Of a DNA stretch of 64,000 nt, positions 9,092-17,999 are shown piece by piece. The notes under the pieces were generated by a model. That model was not told the DNA's origin, ran no database searches, and saw only the letters and a program-made list of their open reading frames with translations. This DNA comes from Nocardioides sp. QY071. GTDB lineage: Bacteria; Actinomycetota; Actinomycetes; Propionibacteriales; Nocardioidaceae. The stretch spans positions 3,720,001-3,784,000 of the forward strand of contig NZ_CP124681.1 in NCBI RefSeq assembly GCF_029961765.1, read 5' to 3'. The position numbers were made by a program, and so were the translations under genes. How positions within the stretch are numbered: position 1 is the first letter of the stretch; the number at the start of each line of letters is the position of its first letter.

Positions 9092-10573
9092 GTGGAAGGC
9101 ATGACCCCCATCGGCAGCGCTCTCGCCGAGCTGGCCGCCGATGATCCGGACCGCCCCGCGGTGACGACGAGCACCGGCACCCTGACCCGCCAGGAGCTCG
9201 AGCACCGCACCAACCGCCTCGCCCGCGCCTACCTCGAGCGGGGCGTCACTCCCGACTCCTTCGTCACCATCCTCCTTCCCACAGGGTCGGCCTACCTGGA
9301 GGCGGTCGTCGCCACGTGGAAGGCGGGGGCCACCCCGCAGCCGGTCTCGCACCGGCTCCCCGAACGGGAGCTGCGCGAGATCATCGAGCTCGCCGATCCC
9401 TCGCTGGTCGTCGGCGCGGACGTCCCGGGCCGCAACGCGCTGCCCACGGACTGGTCCCCGCCCGAGGACACCTCGGCCGAGCCGCTGCCGCCGATGATCG
9501 CTCGCTCGCTCAAGGCTCCGACCTCGGGAGGCAGCACCGGGCGCCCGAAGCTGATCGTCTCCACCGAGCCCGCCACGGCCGAGTCGCTGCGGTCCTTCGC
9601 GGCCCTGGTCCGCCTCCGGCAGGACGGGACCGTGCTCTCGACCGGCCCGCTGTCGCACAACGGCCCGCTCTTCACGAACGTCGCGGCCCTGCTCCTCGGC
9701 TGCCACGTCGTGGTGATGGAGCGCTTCGACGCCGCGCAGACGCTGGCGTTGGTCGAGCGCCACGGCGTGGACTGGATGTACTCCGTGCCGACGATGCTCC
9801 GACGCATCCAGGACCTTCCTGAGGACGTCCTCGCCGCGGCTGACGTCTCGAGCCTGCGCACGGTCATCACGATGGCCGCCGCGTGCTCGCCGTCGCTGCG
9901 CACGTTCTGCCTCGACTACTTCGGCCCCGACGTCATGGTCGAGCTCTACGCCGCCACCGAGGCGCACGCCGTCACGATCACCGACGGGCACGGCTGGCTG
10001 AGCCATCCGGGCTCGGTGGGGCGGCCCGTCGTGGGCGAGATCGAGGCTCGTGGCCCTGACGGCTCCACGCTCCCGGCCGGTGAGGTCGGCGAGCTCTGGA
10101 TGCGCCGCAGCCCGCAGGAGGCCGGCCCCTACCGCTACGTCGGAGCCGAGCCGCAACGCTCGAAGGACGGGTGGGAGACGGTCGGCGACCTCGGTCACCT
10201 CGACGCCGACGGCTTCCTCCACCTGGCCGACCGCAAGACGGACATGATCGTGGTGGGTGGGTCCAACGTGTATCCAGCAGAGGTCGAGGCCGCACTCGAG
10301 GAGCACCCCGACGTCCAAGCAGCCAGTGTCGTCGGCCTGCCCGATGACGAGTACGGGAACCGGATCCATGCAGTGCTCAACGTGAGGGGCCCGGTGAGTG
10401 ACGAAGAGTTGCTCACTCACCTGCGCGCAGCCGTCGCGCCGTACAAGCTGCCGCGCACCTTCGAGCGCACCAGTGAGCCCCTGCGGGACGAGGCCGGGAA
10501 GACGCGTCGGAGCCGTGTCCGTGAACACGCCCTTGCCCGCTCGACCACCGATACGAGGAACATCCATGACTGA
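9092..10573 (+). CDS. AMP-dependent acyl-CoA synthetase/ligase
   Basis: An ANL-superfamily enzyme of 493 aa that adenylates a carboxylic acid and transfers it to CoA. Motifs include the P-loop TSGGSTGRPK, YAATEA (A5), GDLGHLDADGFLHLADRKTDMI across A7/A8, the VVGGSNVYPAEVE hinge, and a C-terminal EAGKTRR containing the likely catalytic lysine. It most resembles the bile-acid/aryl-CoA ligase branch. GTG at 9092 is one base after the hydrolase stop; ATG at 9101 is an in-frame alternative. It would activate the acid released by the upstream hydrolases. Confidence 0.85.
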   Translation: MEGMTPIGSALAELAADDPDRPAVTTSTGTLTRQELEHRTNRLARAYLERGVTPDSFVTILLPTGSAYLEAVVATWKAGATPQPVSHRLPERELREIIELADPSLVVGADVPGRNALPTDWSPPEDTSAEPLPPMIARSLKAPTSGGSTGRPKLIVSTEPATAESLRSFAALVRLRQDGTVLSTGPLSHNGPLFTNVAALLLGCHVVVMERFDAAQTLALVERHGVDWMYSVPTMLRRIQDLPEDVLAAADVSSLRTVITMAAACSPSLRTFCLDYFGPDVMVELYAATEAHAVTITDGHGWLSHPGSVGRPVVGEIEARGPDGSTLPAGEVGELWMRRSPQEAGPYRYVGAEPQRSKDGWETVGDLGHLDADGFLHLADRKTDMIVVGGSNVYPAEVEAALEEHPDVQAASVVGLPDDEYGNRIHAVLNVRGPVSDEELLTHLRAAVAPYKLPRTFERTSEPLRDEAGKTRRSRVREHALARSTTDTRNIHD

Positions 10574-11411
10574 CCCAGCCCCGCCCGCGATCGCCGGAGT
10601 CGAGACGTTCGTCATCCATCCCGGCGGCCTGGGTACGGGCCTGCGCATCTCGATAGCGCGGCCCGCCGCCCGCTGGGGTCGAGGCGAGCCCGTCGGACCT
10701 GTGTCGGTCGTGTTCTTGACCGACGCCGACTACGCCTTCGGCACGGTCGTCGAGGCGTCGCGGCTCGGGCAGTTCGGCGCGGAGGTCGGACCGATGGTCG
10801 TCGTCGGGATCGGCTACGCCGACGAGCGCGGCGACTACGCCTTCGTCGAGCAGCGGCGCGGCATCGACTTCTACCGCGGCCCGCGGCGCTCGCTGGAGGT
10901 CCCCGGCCTCGGGTCGCTGGAGATCGGCGGAGCCGACGCCTTCCTCGCGGCCCTGCTGGACACGGTCGCTCCGGAGGTCGAACGGCGGGCACCCGAGACG
11001 GCGGGAGCGCGTCGCATCCTTATCGGCATGTCAGCCGGTGGCCACTTCGCTGCGCACGTGTTGACCCAGCGCCCGGATGCCTTCCAGGGCTACGCGCTGC
11101 TGAGCCCCGCACTGTTCGACCCGTGGCCCGCAGCGGGCGACGAGCAGCTGGTGGAGGCGGTGCGTGCGTTGCCGTCCGGCGCGATCCCCTCGGACACGAC
11201 GGTGTTCCTCTCCGCCGGTGGCTGCGAGGAGGAGCCCGGCAATCCACTGGCCGTCGGCGCGATCATCAGCAACGTCTACCGCATGCGCGCCGCGCTCGCC
11301 GCACAAGGCGTGACGACCGAGCTGGCGGTGTTCGCCGGCGAGACGCACAACTCCTCGCTCGGCGTGGGAGCCACCCGCGCCCTGCGCGTGCTGGTCCCAC
11401 CGGGCAGGTAG
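10566..11411 (+). CDS. esterase-like alpha/beta hydrolase
   Basis: A 281-aa protein resembling the esterase D/siderophore-esterase-like hydrolases. The pattern is a VVFLTDADYAFGTVVE strand, VVVGIGY, DFYRGPRRS, a nucleophile elbow IGMSAGGH (Ser156) and a late GETHNSS His region. The ATG lies inside the end of the ligase gene (8-nt overlap), so it is the last coupled gene of the tetR-amidase operon. Exact substrate unknown. It is cytoplasmic, since no signal peptide is visible. Confidence 0.75.
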   Translation: MTDPAPPAIAGVETFVIHPGGLGTGLRISIARPAARWGRGEPVGPVSVVFLTDADYAFGTVVEASRLGQFGAEVGPMVVVGIGYADERGDYAFVEQRRGIDFYRGPRRSLEVPGLGSLEIGGADAFLAALLDTVAPEVERRAPETAGARRILIGMSAGGHFAAHVLTQRPDAFQGYALLSPALFDPWPAAGDEQLVEAVRALPSGAIPSDTTVFLSAGGCEEEPGNPLAVGAIISNVYRMRAALAAQGVTTELAVFAGETHNSSLGVGATRALRVLVPPGR

Positions 11412-11423
11412 CCTTCTCGCGCC

Positions 11424-12599
11424 TCAGCCGGAGACTCCGAGCACCGCATGAGCAAGTGCCACGACCGCCTCCTCACCGCGGCCCAGCCGCCGCAGGTGGG
11501 CGGTCCGGGCGGCGTCGTTGATCACCGTGAGGGCGGCGTGGACCTCGATCCTGGCCTTGGTGGGATCCAAGCCAGGGTCCACCTGCAGGAGCAGGTGCAC
11601 CCATTCGTCGATGTATTCACGTTGGGCGTCCACTGCTTCCTTGCGAGGATCCTCCGGCAGGTTGCGCACCTCGGTGATCAGCAGGTCCAGGACCTGGTGA
11701 TGGTTGAAGGCGAAGTGGGCGTAGCCGCTGCTCATGCGAGCCAGCCCGTCGGCCGGGTCGCGCGCTGAGGCCAAGGCTTCCGACGTCTGGAGGGAGAGGT
11801 ACGCCGTGCCACGGGCCAGTGGGGTCAATAGCAGGTCGATCTTGTTGGGCACGTGGTTGTAGATGCTAGGCCCGGCCATTCCCAACGAATCGGCGATGTC
11901 GTCGACACCAACGCTGGTGTAGGTGCGCTCAGCGAAAAGACGTACTGCTTCCGCGAGCACTTCCTCACGCCGCGACCGATGACTCAATCCGGCGGCGGAA
12001 GCCGGCACGGCGTTGACCAAAGACGGGGGGTGGGCGTCGAGGACCCGACGAGCAAGCCGCACCAACAGCTCCTCGAAGTCTTGCCGGGGGGCTTCGAGCT
12101 GGTGGAACGACGTGCTCACGTACACCGAGAGGATCGACCACGCGAGCAGGTCGTGTGACGACGCGTCGAGTTCCGGCCGCGCGACCCCCACCTGCTCCCC
12201 GAGCTTTCGCCCGATCCGACCTACTGCGTCACTCAGTTCGCGACGGGCAGCCGGGGTGAGGTGTCGCGCCTCGCGCTGCCAGAGCACGCCGACGTCCCGG
12301 TCGCGCAGAGCCTGCTTCGCGAGCGCGGCCAACGCGGGCTCAGGTTGGGACAAGTCCACCGTGGACACGAGGTGCTCCAACGGTTCCAGAGCGGATCCGA
12401 TCACCTCGAGGAGCAACTGCTCCTTGCTGGAGAAGTGCCGATACAGCGCGGCGGGCGTCACCTCAGTCGCTGCCGCGATGTCGCGGAGCCTGACGTGCTC
12501 GTAGCCCTGGCTTCGGAACAGTTCCCTCGCAGCCTTCAGGATGAGCGCCTTCCGGTTCGCGGGGCGGGTGCCGCGGCGCGGAACGGAGACGTCCGTCAC
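11424..12599 (-). CDS. TetR family regulator with two tandem TetR domains
   Basis: At 391 aa this is twice the usual TetR length. The first helix-turn-helix (about 15-65) reads RLRDIAAATEVTPAALYRHF; a second (about 205-255) reads VDDIADSLGMAGPSIYNHVPNK. Each is followed by a helical domain of about 140 residues, so it looks like an in-frame fusion of two complete regulators that are only distantly similar to each other. Such double-TetR proteins are known in actinobacteria. It is convergent with the esterase gene and lies 61 nt after the short-chain dehydrogenase gene, on the same strand as the dehydrogenase-thiolase pair, which it may control. Confidence 0.85.
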   Translation of the reverse strand: MTDVSVPRRGTRPANRKALILKAARELFRSQGYEHVRLRDIAAATEVTPAALYRHFSSKEQLLLEVIGSALEPLEHLVSTVDLSQPEPALAALAKQALRDRDVGVLWQREARHLTPAARRELSDAVGRIGRKLGEQVGVARPELDASSHDLLAWSILSVYVSTSFHQLEAPRQDFEELLVRLARRVLDAHPPSLVNAVPASAAGLSHRSRREEVLAEAVRLFAERTYTSVGVDDIADSLGMAGPSIYNHVPNKIDLLLTPLARGTAYLSLQTSEALASARDPADGLARMSSGYAHFAFNHHQVLDLLITEVRNLPEDPRKEAVDAQREYIDEWVHLLLQVDPGLDPTKARIEVHAALTVINDAARTAHLRRLGRGEEAVVALAHAVLGVSG

Positions 12600-12660
12600 C
12601 GGGCGCCTCCTTCGATGGGCAGCAGGTCGAGGCCGTCGATCCTACGCCGCACCCTCATGG

Positions 12661-13491
12661 TCAGATCATGAGCCCGCCACCGCAGATCACCGTCTGGGCG
12701 CTGACATAGTCGGATTCGGGGATGCAGAACAGGTACACCGAACCGGCTGCATCCACGGGGGTGCCGGACCGCCCCAATGGAATCATCTTCTCCATGGCGT
12801 CCAGCAGGGCAGGATTGACGCCGACCTTGATCTCGCGGCCATCGACGTCGATGGTCGAGTCACCGTCCGCCGCGGTCTCGGTGAGGCGGGTCCTGATCAG
12901 CCCGAACGCCACCGTGTTGACGGTGACGTTGTAGGGCCCCCACTCCTTGGCCATCGCCTTGGTGAGTCCGGTGATGCCGGCCTTCGCAGCCGCGTAGTTG
13001 ACCTGGCCGGCGTTGCCGCCGACTCCTGCGATCGACGAGATGTTGACGACCTTGCGGCAGGGAACCGGCTGACCGTCGGCCTTGGCCTGCTTCACTGCTG
13101 CCGCGATGACCGGCTGGGCGGCCCGCAGGATGCGGAACGGCGCCTTGAGGTGCACGTCGAGGATCGCGTCCCACTGCTCGTCGGTCATCTTCTGGATCAC
13201 TGAGTCCCAGGTGTAGCCGGCATTGTTGACGATGATGTCCAAGCCGCCGAACGCGTCAACCGCGGTCTGCACGAATCGCTCCGCGAAGCCGTCCTCGGTC
13301 ACGCTGCCGACGCACACACTGGCCCTGCCACCCGCCGCTTCGATCGCCTTAACGGTCTCCTCAGCCGGAGCCTCGTCGAGGTCGTTGACGACCACGGCTG
13401 CACCGTCAGCGGCGAGCTTGAGCGCGATCTCGCGCCCGATGCCCCGGCCCGAGCCGGTCACGATCGCCGTTCTGTCGTGGAGCCTTCCCAT
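12661..13491 (-). CDS. short-chain dehydrogenase, 3-hydroxyacyl-CoA/3-oxoacyl reductase type
   Basis: A 276-aa SDR with the nucleotide-binding motif TGSGRGIG near the start, NNAGY, the catalytic Ser in ISSIAG and YAAAK (Tyr-x-x-x-Lys). The 'VVNDLDEAP' sequence after the first helix resembles peroxisomal multifunctional-enzyme type hydroxyacyl-CoA dehydrogenases and FabG-like proteins. The ATG shares its A with the TGA of the thiolase (TGATG), so the two are translationally coupled and likely act in sequence: oxidation of a 3-hydroxyacyl-CoA then thiolysis. Confidence 0.87.
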   Translation of the reverse strand: MGRLHDRTAIVTGSGRGIGREIALKLAADGAAVVVNDLDEAPAEETVKAIEAAGGRASVCVGSVTEDGFAERFVQTAVDAFGGLDIIVNNAGYTWDSVIQKMTDEQWDAILDVHLKAPFRILRAAQPVIAAAVKQAKADGQPVPCRKVVNISSIAGVGGNAGQVNYAAAKAGITGLTKAMAKEWGPYNVTVNTVAFGLIRTRLTETAADGDSTIDVDGREIKVGVNPALLDAMEKMIPLGRSGTPVDAAGSVYLFCIPESDYVSAQTVICGGGLMI

Positions 13492-14678
13492 CAGTCCACC
13501 TTCTCGTAGAGGGTCACGACAGCAGCGCCGCCGAGGCCGATGTTGTGCTGAAGGGCGAGATTGACGCCCTCCACCTGTCGCGACGCCGCCTCGCCGCGCA
13601 GCTGCCAGGTCAGCTCGGCACACTGCGCCAGACCTGTCGCCCCCAGAGGATGCCCCTTGGACAGGAGTCCGCCCGATGGGTTGGTGACGACCTGTCCGCC
13701 ATAGGTGTTCTGACCGTCGGCAATGAACCTCTCGGCCGTGCCCTCAGGAGTCAGCCGCAACGCCTCGTAGGAAAGCAGCTCGTTGGTCGTGAAGCAGTCG
13801 TGCAGCTCGACGACCTTGACGTCCTCCGGCGAGACCCCGGCTCGCTCGTAGACCTGGTCGGCGGCACTCTGCGCCATGTCGTAGCCGACCAGGCGCATCA
13901 TGTCGCCGCTGAACGCGCTCTCGGTGTCGGTGGTCATGGCCTGGGCTGCGATCGCGACGTCGGTGCGTAGACCATGCTTGCGCGCGAACTCCTCGCTGGT
14001 GATCACGGCCGCAGCGGCTCCGCACGTGGGCGGGCAGCACTGCAGTCGGGTCAGCGGACCGTAGATGTGCGGGGCCGTCATCACCTGTTCCAGGCTCACC
14101 GGGTCGCGGAACACGGCGTGGGGATTGTTCGCGGCGTGCTTTCGCGCCTTGACGGCGATTGCGGCGAACGTCTCGGCGGGCGTTCCGTACTTCTCGGCGT
14201 ACGCGGCGCCGGCCCCACCGAACCACTGCGCGGCCATCGGCGCATCGCTCGAACCCTGAGCGTCCAGCGCAACGTCGGCAAAGCAACTGAACGGGCTCGG
14301 TCGATCGACCCATTTCGCCTCGAGGGCACCGCGCTGCATCTGCTCGAATCCGACGGCGAGGACGCAGTCGGCGGCACCCGTTTCGACGGCCTGCCTGGCA
14401 AGCCACAACGCTGACGACCCGGTCGAGCAGTTGTTGTTGACGTTCACGACAGGGATCCCGGACAGCCCCACTTGGTAGAGCGCGAGCTGACCACTGGTGG
14501 AGTCACCGTAGACATACCCCGCATAGGCCTGTTCGATCAGCGAGTAGTCGGCCCCGGCGTCAGCTAGCGCTGCCCGGATGGCTCTACCCGCGAGCACGTC
14601 ATACGTATCGCTCTTTCTGGGTGTGACGAAGGGCACCATGCCCACACCAACTACTTGAACTCTTCTCGCCATGTTCAT
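13491..14678 (-). CDS. SCP2/SCPx-type thiolase (lipid-transfer/acetyl-CoA acetyltransferase family)
   Basis: A 395-aa thiolase of the SCP2-like branch, used in actinobacteria for side-chain or ring-derived acyl-CoA cleavage. The active-site Cys is in NNNCSTGS near residue 85, with a second motif VELHDCF and the C-terminal SKGHPLGATG loop carrying the catalytic His. The branch usually acts on branched or bulky acyl-CoAs rather than straight chains (family knowledge). It is the first gene of a two-gene operon. Confidence 0.87.
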   Translation of the reverse strand: MNMARRVQVVGVGMVPFVTPRKSDTYDVLAGRAIRAALADAGADYSLIEQAYAGYVYGDSTSGQLALYQVGLSGIPVVNVNNNCSTGSSALWLARQAVETGAADCVLAVGFEQMQRGALEAKWVDRPSPFSCFADVALDAQGSSDAPMAAQWFGGAGAAYAEKYGTPAETFAAIAVKARKHAANNPHAVFRDPVSLEQVMTAPHIYGPLTRLQCCPPTCGAAAAVITSEEFARKHGLRTDVAIAAQAMTTDTESAFSGDMMRLVGYDMAQSAADQVYERAGVSPEDVKVVELHDCFTTNELLSYEALRLTPEGTAERFIADGQNTYGGQVVTNPSGGLLSKGHPLGATGLAQCAELTWQLRGEAASRQVEGVNLALQHNIGLGGAAVVTLYEKVD

Positions 14679-15009
14679 CTTCCTGACTAACGTTGGATCA
14701 CTTAGTTTCGCACATCAGCTTTCTGGAGCGCGACCCTTGCGTGCAGCGTGACGCATGGCATACTTGCGATAAGTTACAACCAGTGCCCGTCTGTCGGTCG
14801 CCCTCGCGACACGCACATCACTGCTCGTCGCCGAACCGTTCCGTTCGTTGCACGCTGAAGTCGACGACGAAGCTCCACCGCTCTACGTCGCACGATCTCG
14901 GGTCGAGGAGCGTCATCCGGATTCGCAGAGCACGCCTGGTGAAGCCCGATTGCCCGCACGGGAGCCCCGGGGGGCGTTCGCCTCGGGGCTCCTTGTGTCG
15001 GGGGAAGAA
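14679..15009. other. intergenic region between thiolase operon and truncated binding protein gene
   Basis: About 330 bp with no supportable gene. It should hold the minus-strand promoter of the thiolase-dehydrogenase operon near its left end; I could not define -35/-10 boxes with confidence. Its right end holds the hairpin listed at 14961-14992. Confidence 0.6.
14961..14992 (-). terminator. hairpin downstream of the truncated binding protein gene
   Basis: GGAGCCCC (14961-14968) pairs with GGGGCTCC (14985-14992) around a 16-nt interior that can pair further. It lies 18 nt past the stop of the minus-strand gene. There is no T-tract, so it is a hairpin-only candidate. Confidence 0.5.
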
Positions 15010-15879
15010 CTACTGGGTGATTCCCCAAGCCTGCTTGTAGGCGCTCTCGAAGTCGACCTTGGCCTGGTAGGCCTCGTCGGCAGGGTTCTCACCCTTCTCC
15101 ACGACGCGCGTCCCGAAGCCCTCGGCCACCTGCGGCGAGTCGTTGAGGAGGCGGTTGATCGAGTCGGCCAGGGCCCAGCCGATCCACTCGTTGCTGTACC
15201 CGATGATCGCGGTGGGGACCGGGCCCTGGTCGAGAGCCTCGATGCCGCTGGGACCTCCCTCGCCCCCGGTGACGATGAGCTTCTTGCCCTGGGGGCTGTT
15301 CCTCAGGGCCTGGAGCAGTCCGGTCGCCATGAGCTGCGTGTCGGCCGGCACCAGAAGAGCATTGGCGTCGGGGTGCTTGAGCAGCGCGGCCTTCACACCG
15401 GCCACGATGGGCCCCTGCGGATTGGCTGCGTCGGCGGTTCCCACCGCCACGTCCGCGACGATCTCGCAGTCGCCGCAGTCGGCGATGGCGCTCTCCACAC
15501 CGTCGTTGAGGCTCGGCAAGGCGTCGTTGAAGCGGACATTGATCAGCCGCACCTTCCCACCCAGCTTGGCCTCGAGATACTGCACCTTCTGGACTCCCCA
15601 GGCGGCGTACCACTCGGCGGTCGTCGGCGCGTCCTGGTGGTAGACGATGTCGGCGGCCCACAGCTTCTCGCCGCCGTCCGCGTCGCAGTCGGCACCCAGC
15701 CAGCTCAGGACCGGGATCCCTGCAGCCTTGGCGTCGGCGACCGGCTGCTTCACCTGGGAGCAGTCGATGCCCGCGGTGGCGATCGCATCGGGCTTGAGCG
15801 CGATTCGATCATCGATGAAGCCAGGGCCGGTCCGGGCACGTGTCTGAGTCCTGATCCGAGACCTGCACCCGCTCGGCAC
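15010..15879 (-). pseudogene. 5'-truncated sugar-type ABC substrate-binding protein
   Basis: The open frame (289 aa) matches the C-terminal two thirds of a Peripla_BP_4-type binding protein. Similarity begins near residue 20 (about 15820), with PDAIATAGIDC aligning to PDAIVLISVSC of the intact paralogue at 51880-53052. Later landmarks also match: ADIVYHQ/GEIVYHE, ALLKHPDANALL/ALVQHPDANAVA, and WIGWALADSINRL/WIGWAAIDGLNRV. No signal peptide, lipobox or first lobe is present; the first ~18 codons are low-complexity and arginine-rich. The C-terminus is intact. No ATPase or permease gene is beside it. I read it as the remnant of a sugar-type transporter operon lost by deletion. Confidence 0.75.
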
Positions 15880-15917
15880 CTGTTGCTCGGGACAGGAAGT
15901 CGGTTGCCAGTGCTGGC

Positions 15918-16412
15918 CTACTGCATGTCAGACGCCGGCTTCGGAACTACGTCGCGGGCATCGGTCAGCGTGTGCCCGTCTGCGCAGGAGAGGGTGAGAT
16001 AAACCGCGGCGCCACAGTCGCGGTGAGTCAAAATGACCGCGCCGCGGCGCTCGGCAGCACCGTGTTCGTCGCCCCAGGTCTTTAAGGCAACGAGAACCGG
16101 GTAGAGGTCCAAACCCCTCGCGGTGAGGCGGTATTCGTGGCGCTCCCGTTGCCCGGAGGCGCGGTAAGGCTCGCGTTGCAGGACGCCACGCTCGACAAGC
16201 AAGGCGAGCCGGTTGGTGAGTACCGACCGCGGCACCTGCAGGTATCGCCGGAACTCTTCGAATCGACGGACGCCGAGGAAGGCTTCTCGCAAAACCAGCA
16301 AGCTCCATCTGTCCCCGACTACCGTCAACGCTGCTCCGATGGAGCAACGCTCTCGGTCCACCGCGTCGGCGACGGCTCGCGCATCAGCGTCAGCACGCTC
16401 GCAACTGCTCAT
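15918..16412 (-). CDS. HxlR family transcriptional regulator
   Basis: A 164-aa winged-helix protein. The signature is clear: CSIGAALTVVGDRWSLLVLREAF, then RRFEEFRRYL, VPRSVLTNRLALLVERGVLQRE and EYRLTARGLDLYPVLVALKTWGDEH. HxlR regulators usually respond to reactive aldehydes, quinones or redox signals (family knowledge). A C-terminal extension contains two cysteines (HRDCG, LSCAD), which may be redox or metal ligands. It lies directly beside the deletion scar of the truncated binding protein gene; its target is unknown. Confidence 0.88.
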   Translation of the reverse strand: MSSCERADADARAVADAVDRERCSIGAALTVVGDRWSLLVLREAFLGVRRFEEFRRYLQVPRSVLTNRLALLVERGVLQREPYRASGQRERHEYRLTARGLDLYPVLVALKTWGDEHGAAERRGAVILTHRDCGAAVYLTLSCADGHTLTDARDVVPKPASDMQ

Positions 16413-16583
16413 GTACTCAGGCTAAGCAAATCTGAGCTCCCCGGGTGAACCCACATTCAGAAGAGAGAGTTGGAACCGTGACTGCGTTGAGACGCACGTC
16501 CGGTCCGCCCCGAATGGTCGCATCGCCTTCGGCGAAGGGGCAGGCAGATGACTCACGCGAGACCTGCGACCCGCGCGCGGGGG

Positions 16584-17999
16584 TCAGACGTACCGCCAGA
16601 GGGCAGCGGTGGCAGCAGTCGTTACACAAGCCAGCGACAGCGGCAGGAATGTGGCGATCAGTGTCCACTTCAGTGAACCAGTCTCGCGCCAGATGGTCAG
16701 CATGGTCGTGCTGCAGGGGTTGTGCAGCAGACAGAACAGCATCAGGTTCACCGCAGTCAACAGTGTCCAGCCGCCGACGCCGACCAGCACCGTGCCGGCT
16801 TCGGCATCTCCCATGTCGAGCATCACCCCGGCGGCCGCGTCCGACGCCGGGTGGTTGAGTGTCAGCGTGAGCATGAGGACGGTCGGAATCACGATCTCGT
16901 TGGCGGGGATGGCCACCAGATAGGCCAAGAGGATGATCCCGTTGATCCCGAGGACCCAGCCGACCGGATCCAGACCCGTCACCAGATGACCGGCCAGTTG
17001 CTCCCCACCGACCTCCACGTTGCCCAGCAGCCAGACCACGGCTCCGGCGGGCGCCGCCATCACCAGAGCCCGGCGCAACACCTTCAGGGTGCGGTCGACC
17101 AGGCTGGTGTGGATGGTGCGCCAGACCTGCGGCGGCCGGTAGGGAGGCAGCTCGAGGGAGTAGAGCGATGTCTCGCCGCGCAGCAGCGTGTGCGAGAGCA
17201 GCCAGGAGACGGCGAGCGTCGTCACGATACCCAGCACCGCCACCAAGACGACGCTTCCGGCTGCGAGCACGCCGGCGAGGGCGGGCGGCGCGAGCGAGCC
17301 GATGAAGACGGTCCCCATCAGGATGAGGGTCGGCCAACGACCGTTGCACACGCTGAAGTTGTTGGTGATCACCGCGATCAGGCGCTCACGGGGACTGTCG
17401 ATGATCCGAGTGGCGGTGACACCGGCCGCGTTGCAGCCGTAGCCCATCATCATCGTCAGCGACTGCTTGCCGTGGGCGCCCGCACCGGCGAAGAGCCGGT
17501 CCAGGTTGAAGGCCACGCGAGGCAGATAACCGAAGTCCTCGAGCAAGGTGAAGATCGGGAAGAAGATGGCCATCGGCGGCAGCATCACGGCCACGACCCA
17601 GGCCGTGCTCAGGTAGACACCGTCGATGAGCAGCCCGGTGATCCACCACGGAGCGCCCAGCACCTCGAAACCGTCACGAAGCACGGTGTGTCCACCATCG
17701 ACGAGCACGACGTAGAGCAGGCCCGACGGGAGTGCCGCGCCCGCGATGGTGAACCAGAAGACCGCGAAGAAGAGCGCCCCCATCACCAAGAACCCCCACA
17801 CCCGGTGGGTCAACGCGCGGTCCAGGACCTGATCGAGGGAGGGACGCCGGGAGGCGGCGAGGTCCGTCGGAGACGAGACGCTGCCTCGGGCGATTCGCGC
17901 GGCATCATCGAAGATCGACGTCAGCACCCCGTCGCCGAAGTCCTCCGGCATGGTCTGCCGCAGGCGATCCGCCGTGTCGAGGATCGGGACCCTGCTCAT
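16584..17999 (-). CDS. feoB: FeoB membrane subunit (ferrous iron transport), separate from its G domain
   Basis: A 471-aa membrane protein equal to the C-terminal part of FeoB. It contains the two Gate regions, with conserved cysteines in MMGYGCNAAGV (about 150) and NNFSVCNGRWP, and the NEIVIPTVLM core. An N-terminal segment of about 65 residues, ending LTHRVWG, is what normally links the G domain to the first membrane helix. It starts with an ATGA overlap with the stop of the G-domain gene, so the split is a coupled two-gene arrangement. It would import Fe(II) across the cytoplasmic membrane. Confidence 0.88.
   Translation of the reverse strand: MSRVPILDTADRLRQTMPEDFGDGVLTSIFDDAARIARGSVSSPTDLAASRRPSLDQVLDRALTHRVWGFLVMGALFFAVFWFTIAGAALPSGLLYVVLVDGGHTVLRDGFEVLGAPWWITGLLIDGVYLSTAWVVAVMLPPMAIFFPIFTLLEDFGYLPRVAFNLDRLFAGAGAHGKQSLTMMMGYGCNAAGVTATRIIDSPRERLIAVITNNFSVCNGRWPTLILMGTVFIGSLAPPALAGVLAAGSVVLVAVLGIVTTLAVSWLLSHTLLRGETSLYSLELPPYRPPQVWRTIHTSLVDRTLKVLRRALVMAAPAGAVVWLLGNVEVGGEQLAGHLVTGLDPVGWVLGINGIILLAYLVAIPANEIVIPTVLMLTLTLNHPASDAAAGVMLDMGDAEAGTVLVGVGGWTLLTAVNLMLFCLLHNPCSTTMLTIWRETGSLKWTLIATFLPLSLACVTTAATAALWRYV

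Noticed and set aside
8741..10648. A 635-codon open frame on the minus strand
   Set aside because: It lies antisense to the hydrolase and ligase genes, is Arg/Gly/His-rich and has no recognisable domain; typical high-GC shadow.
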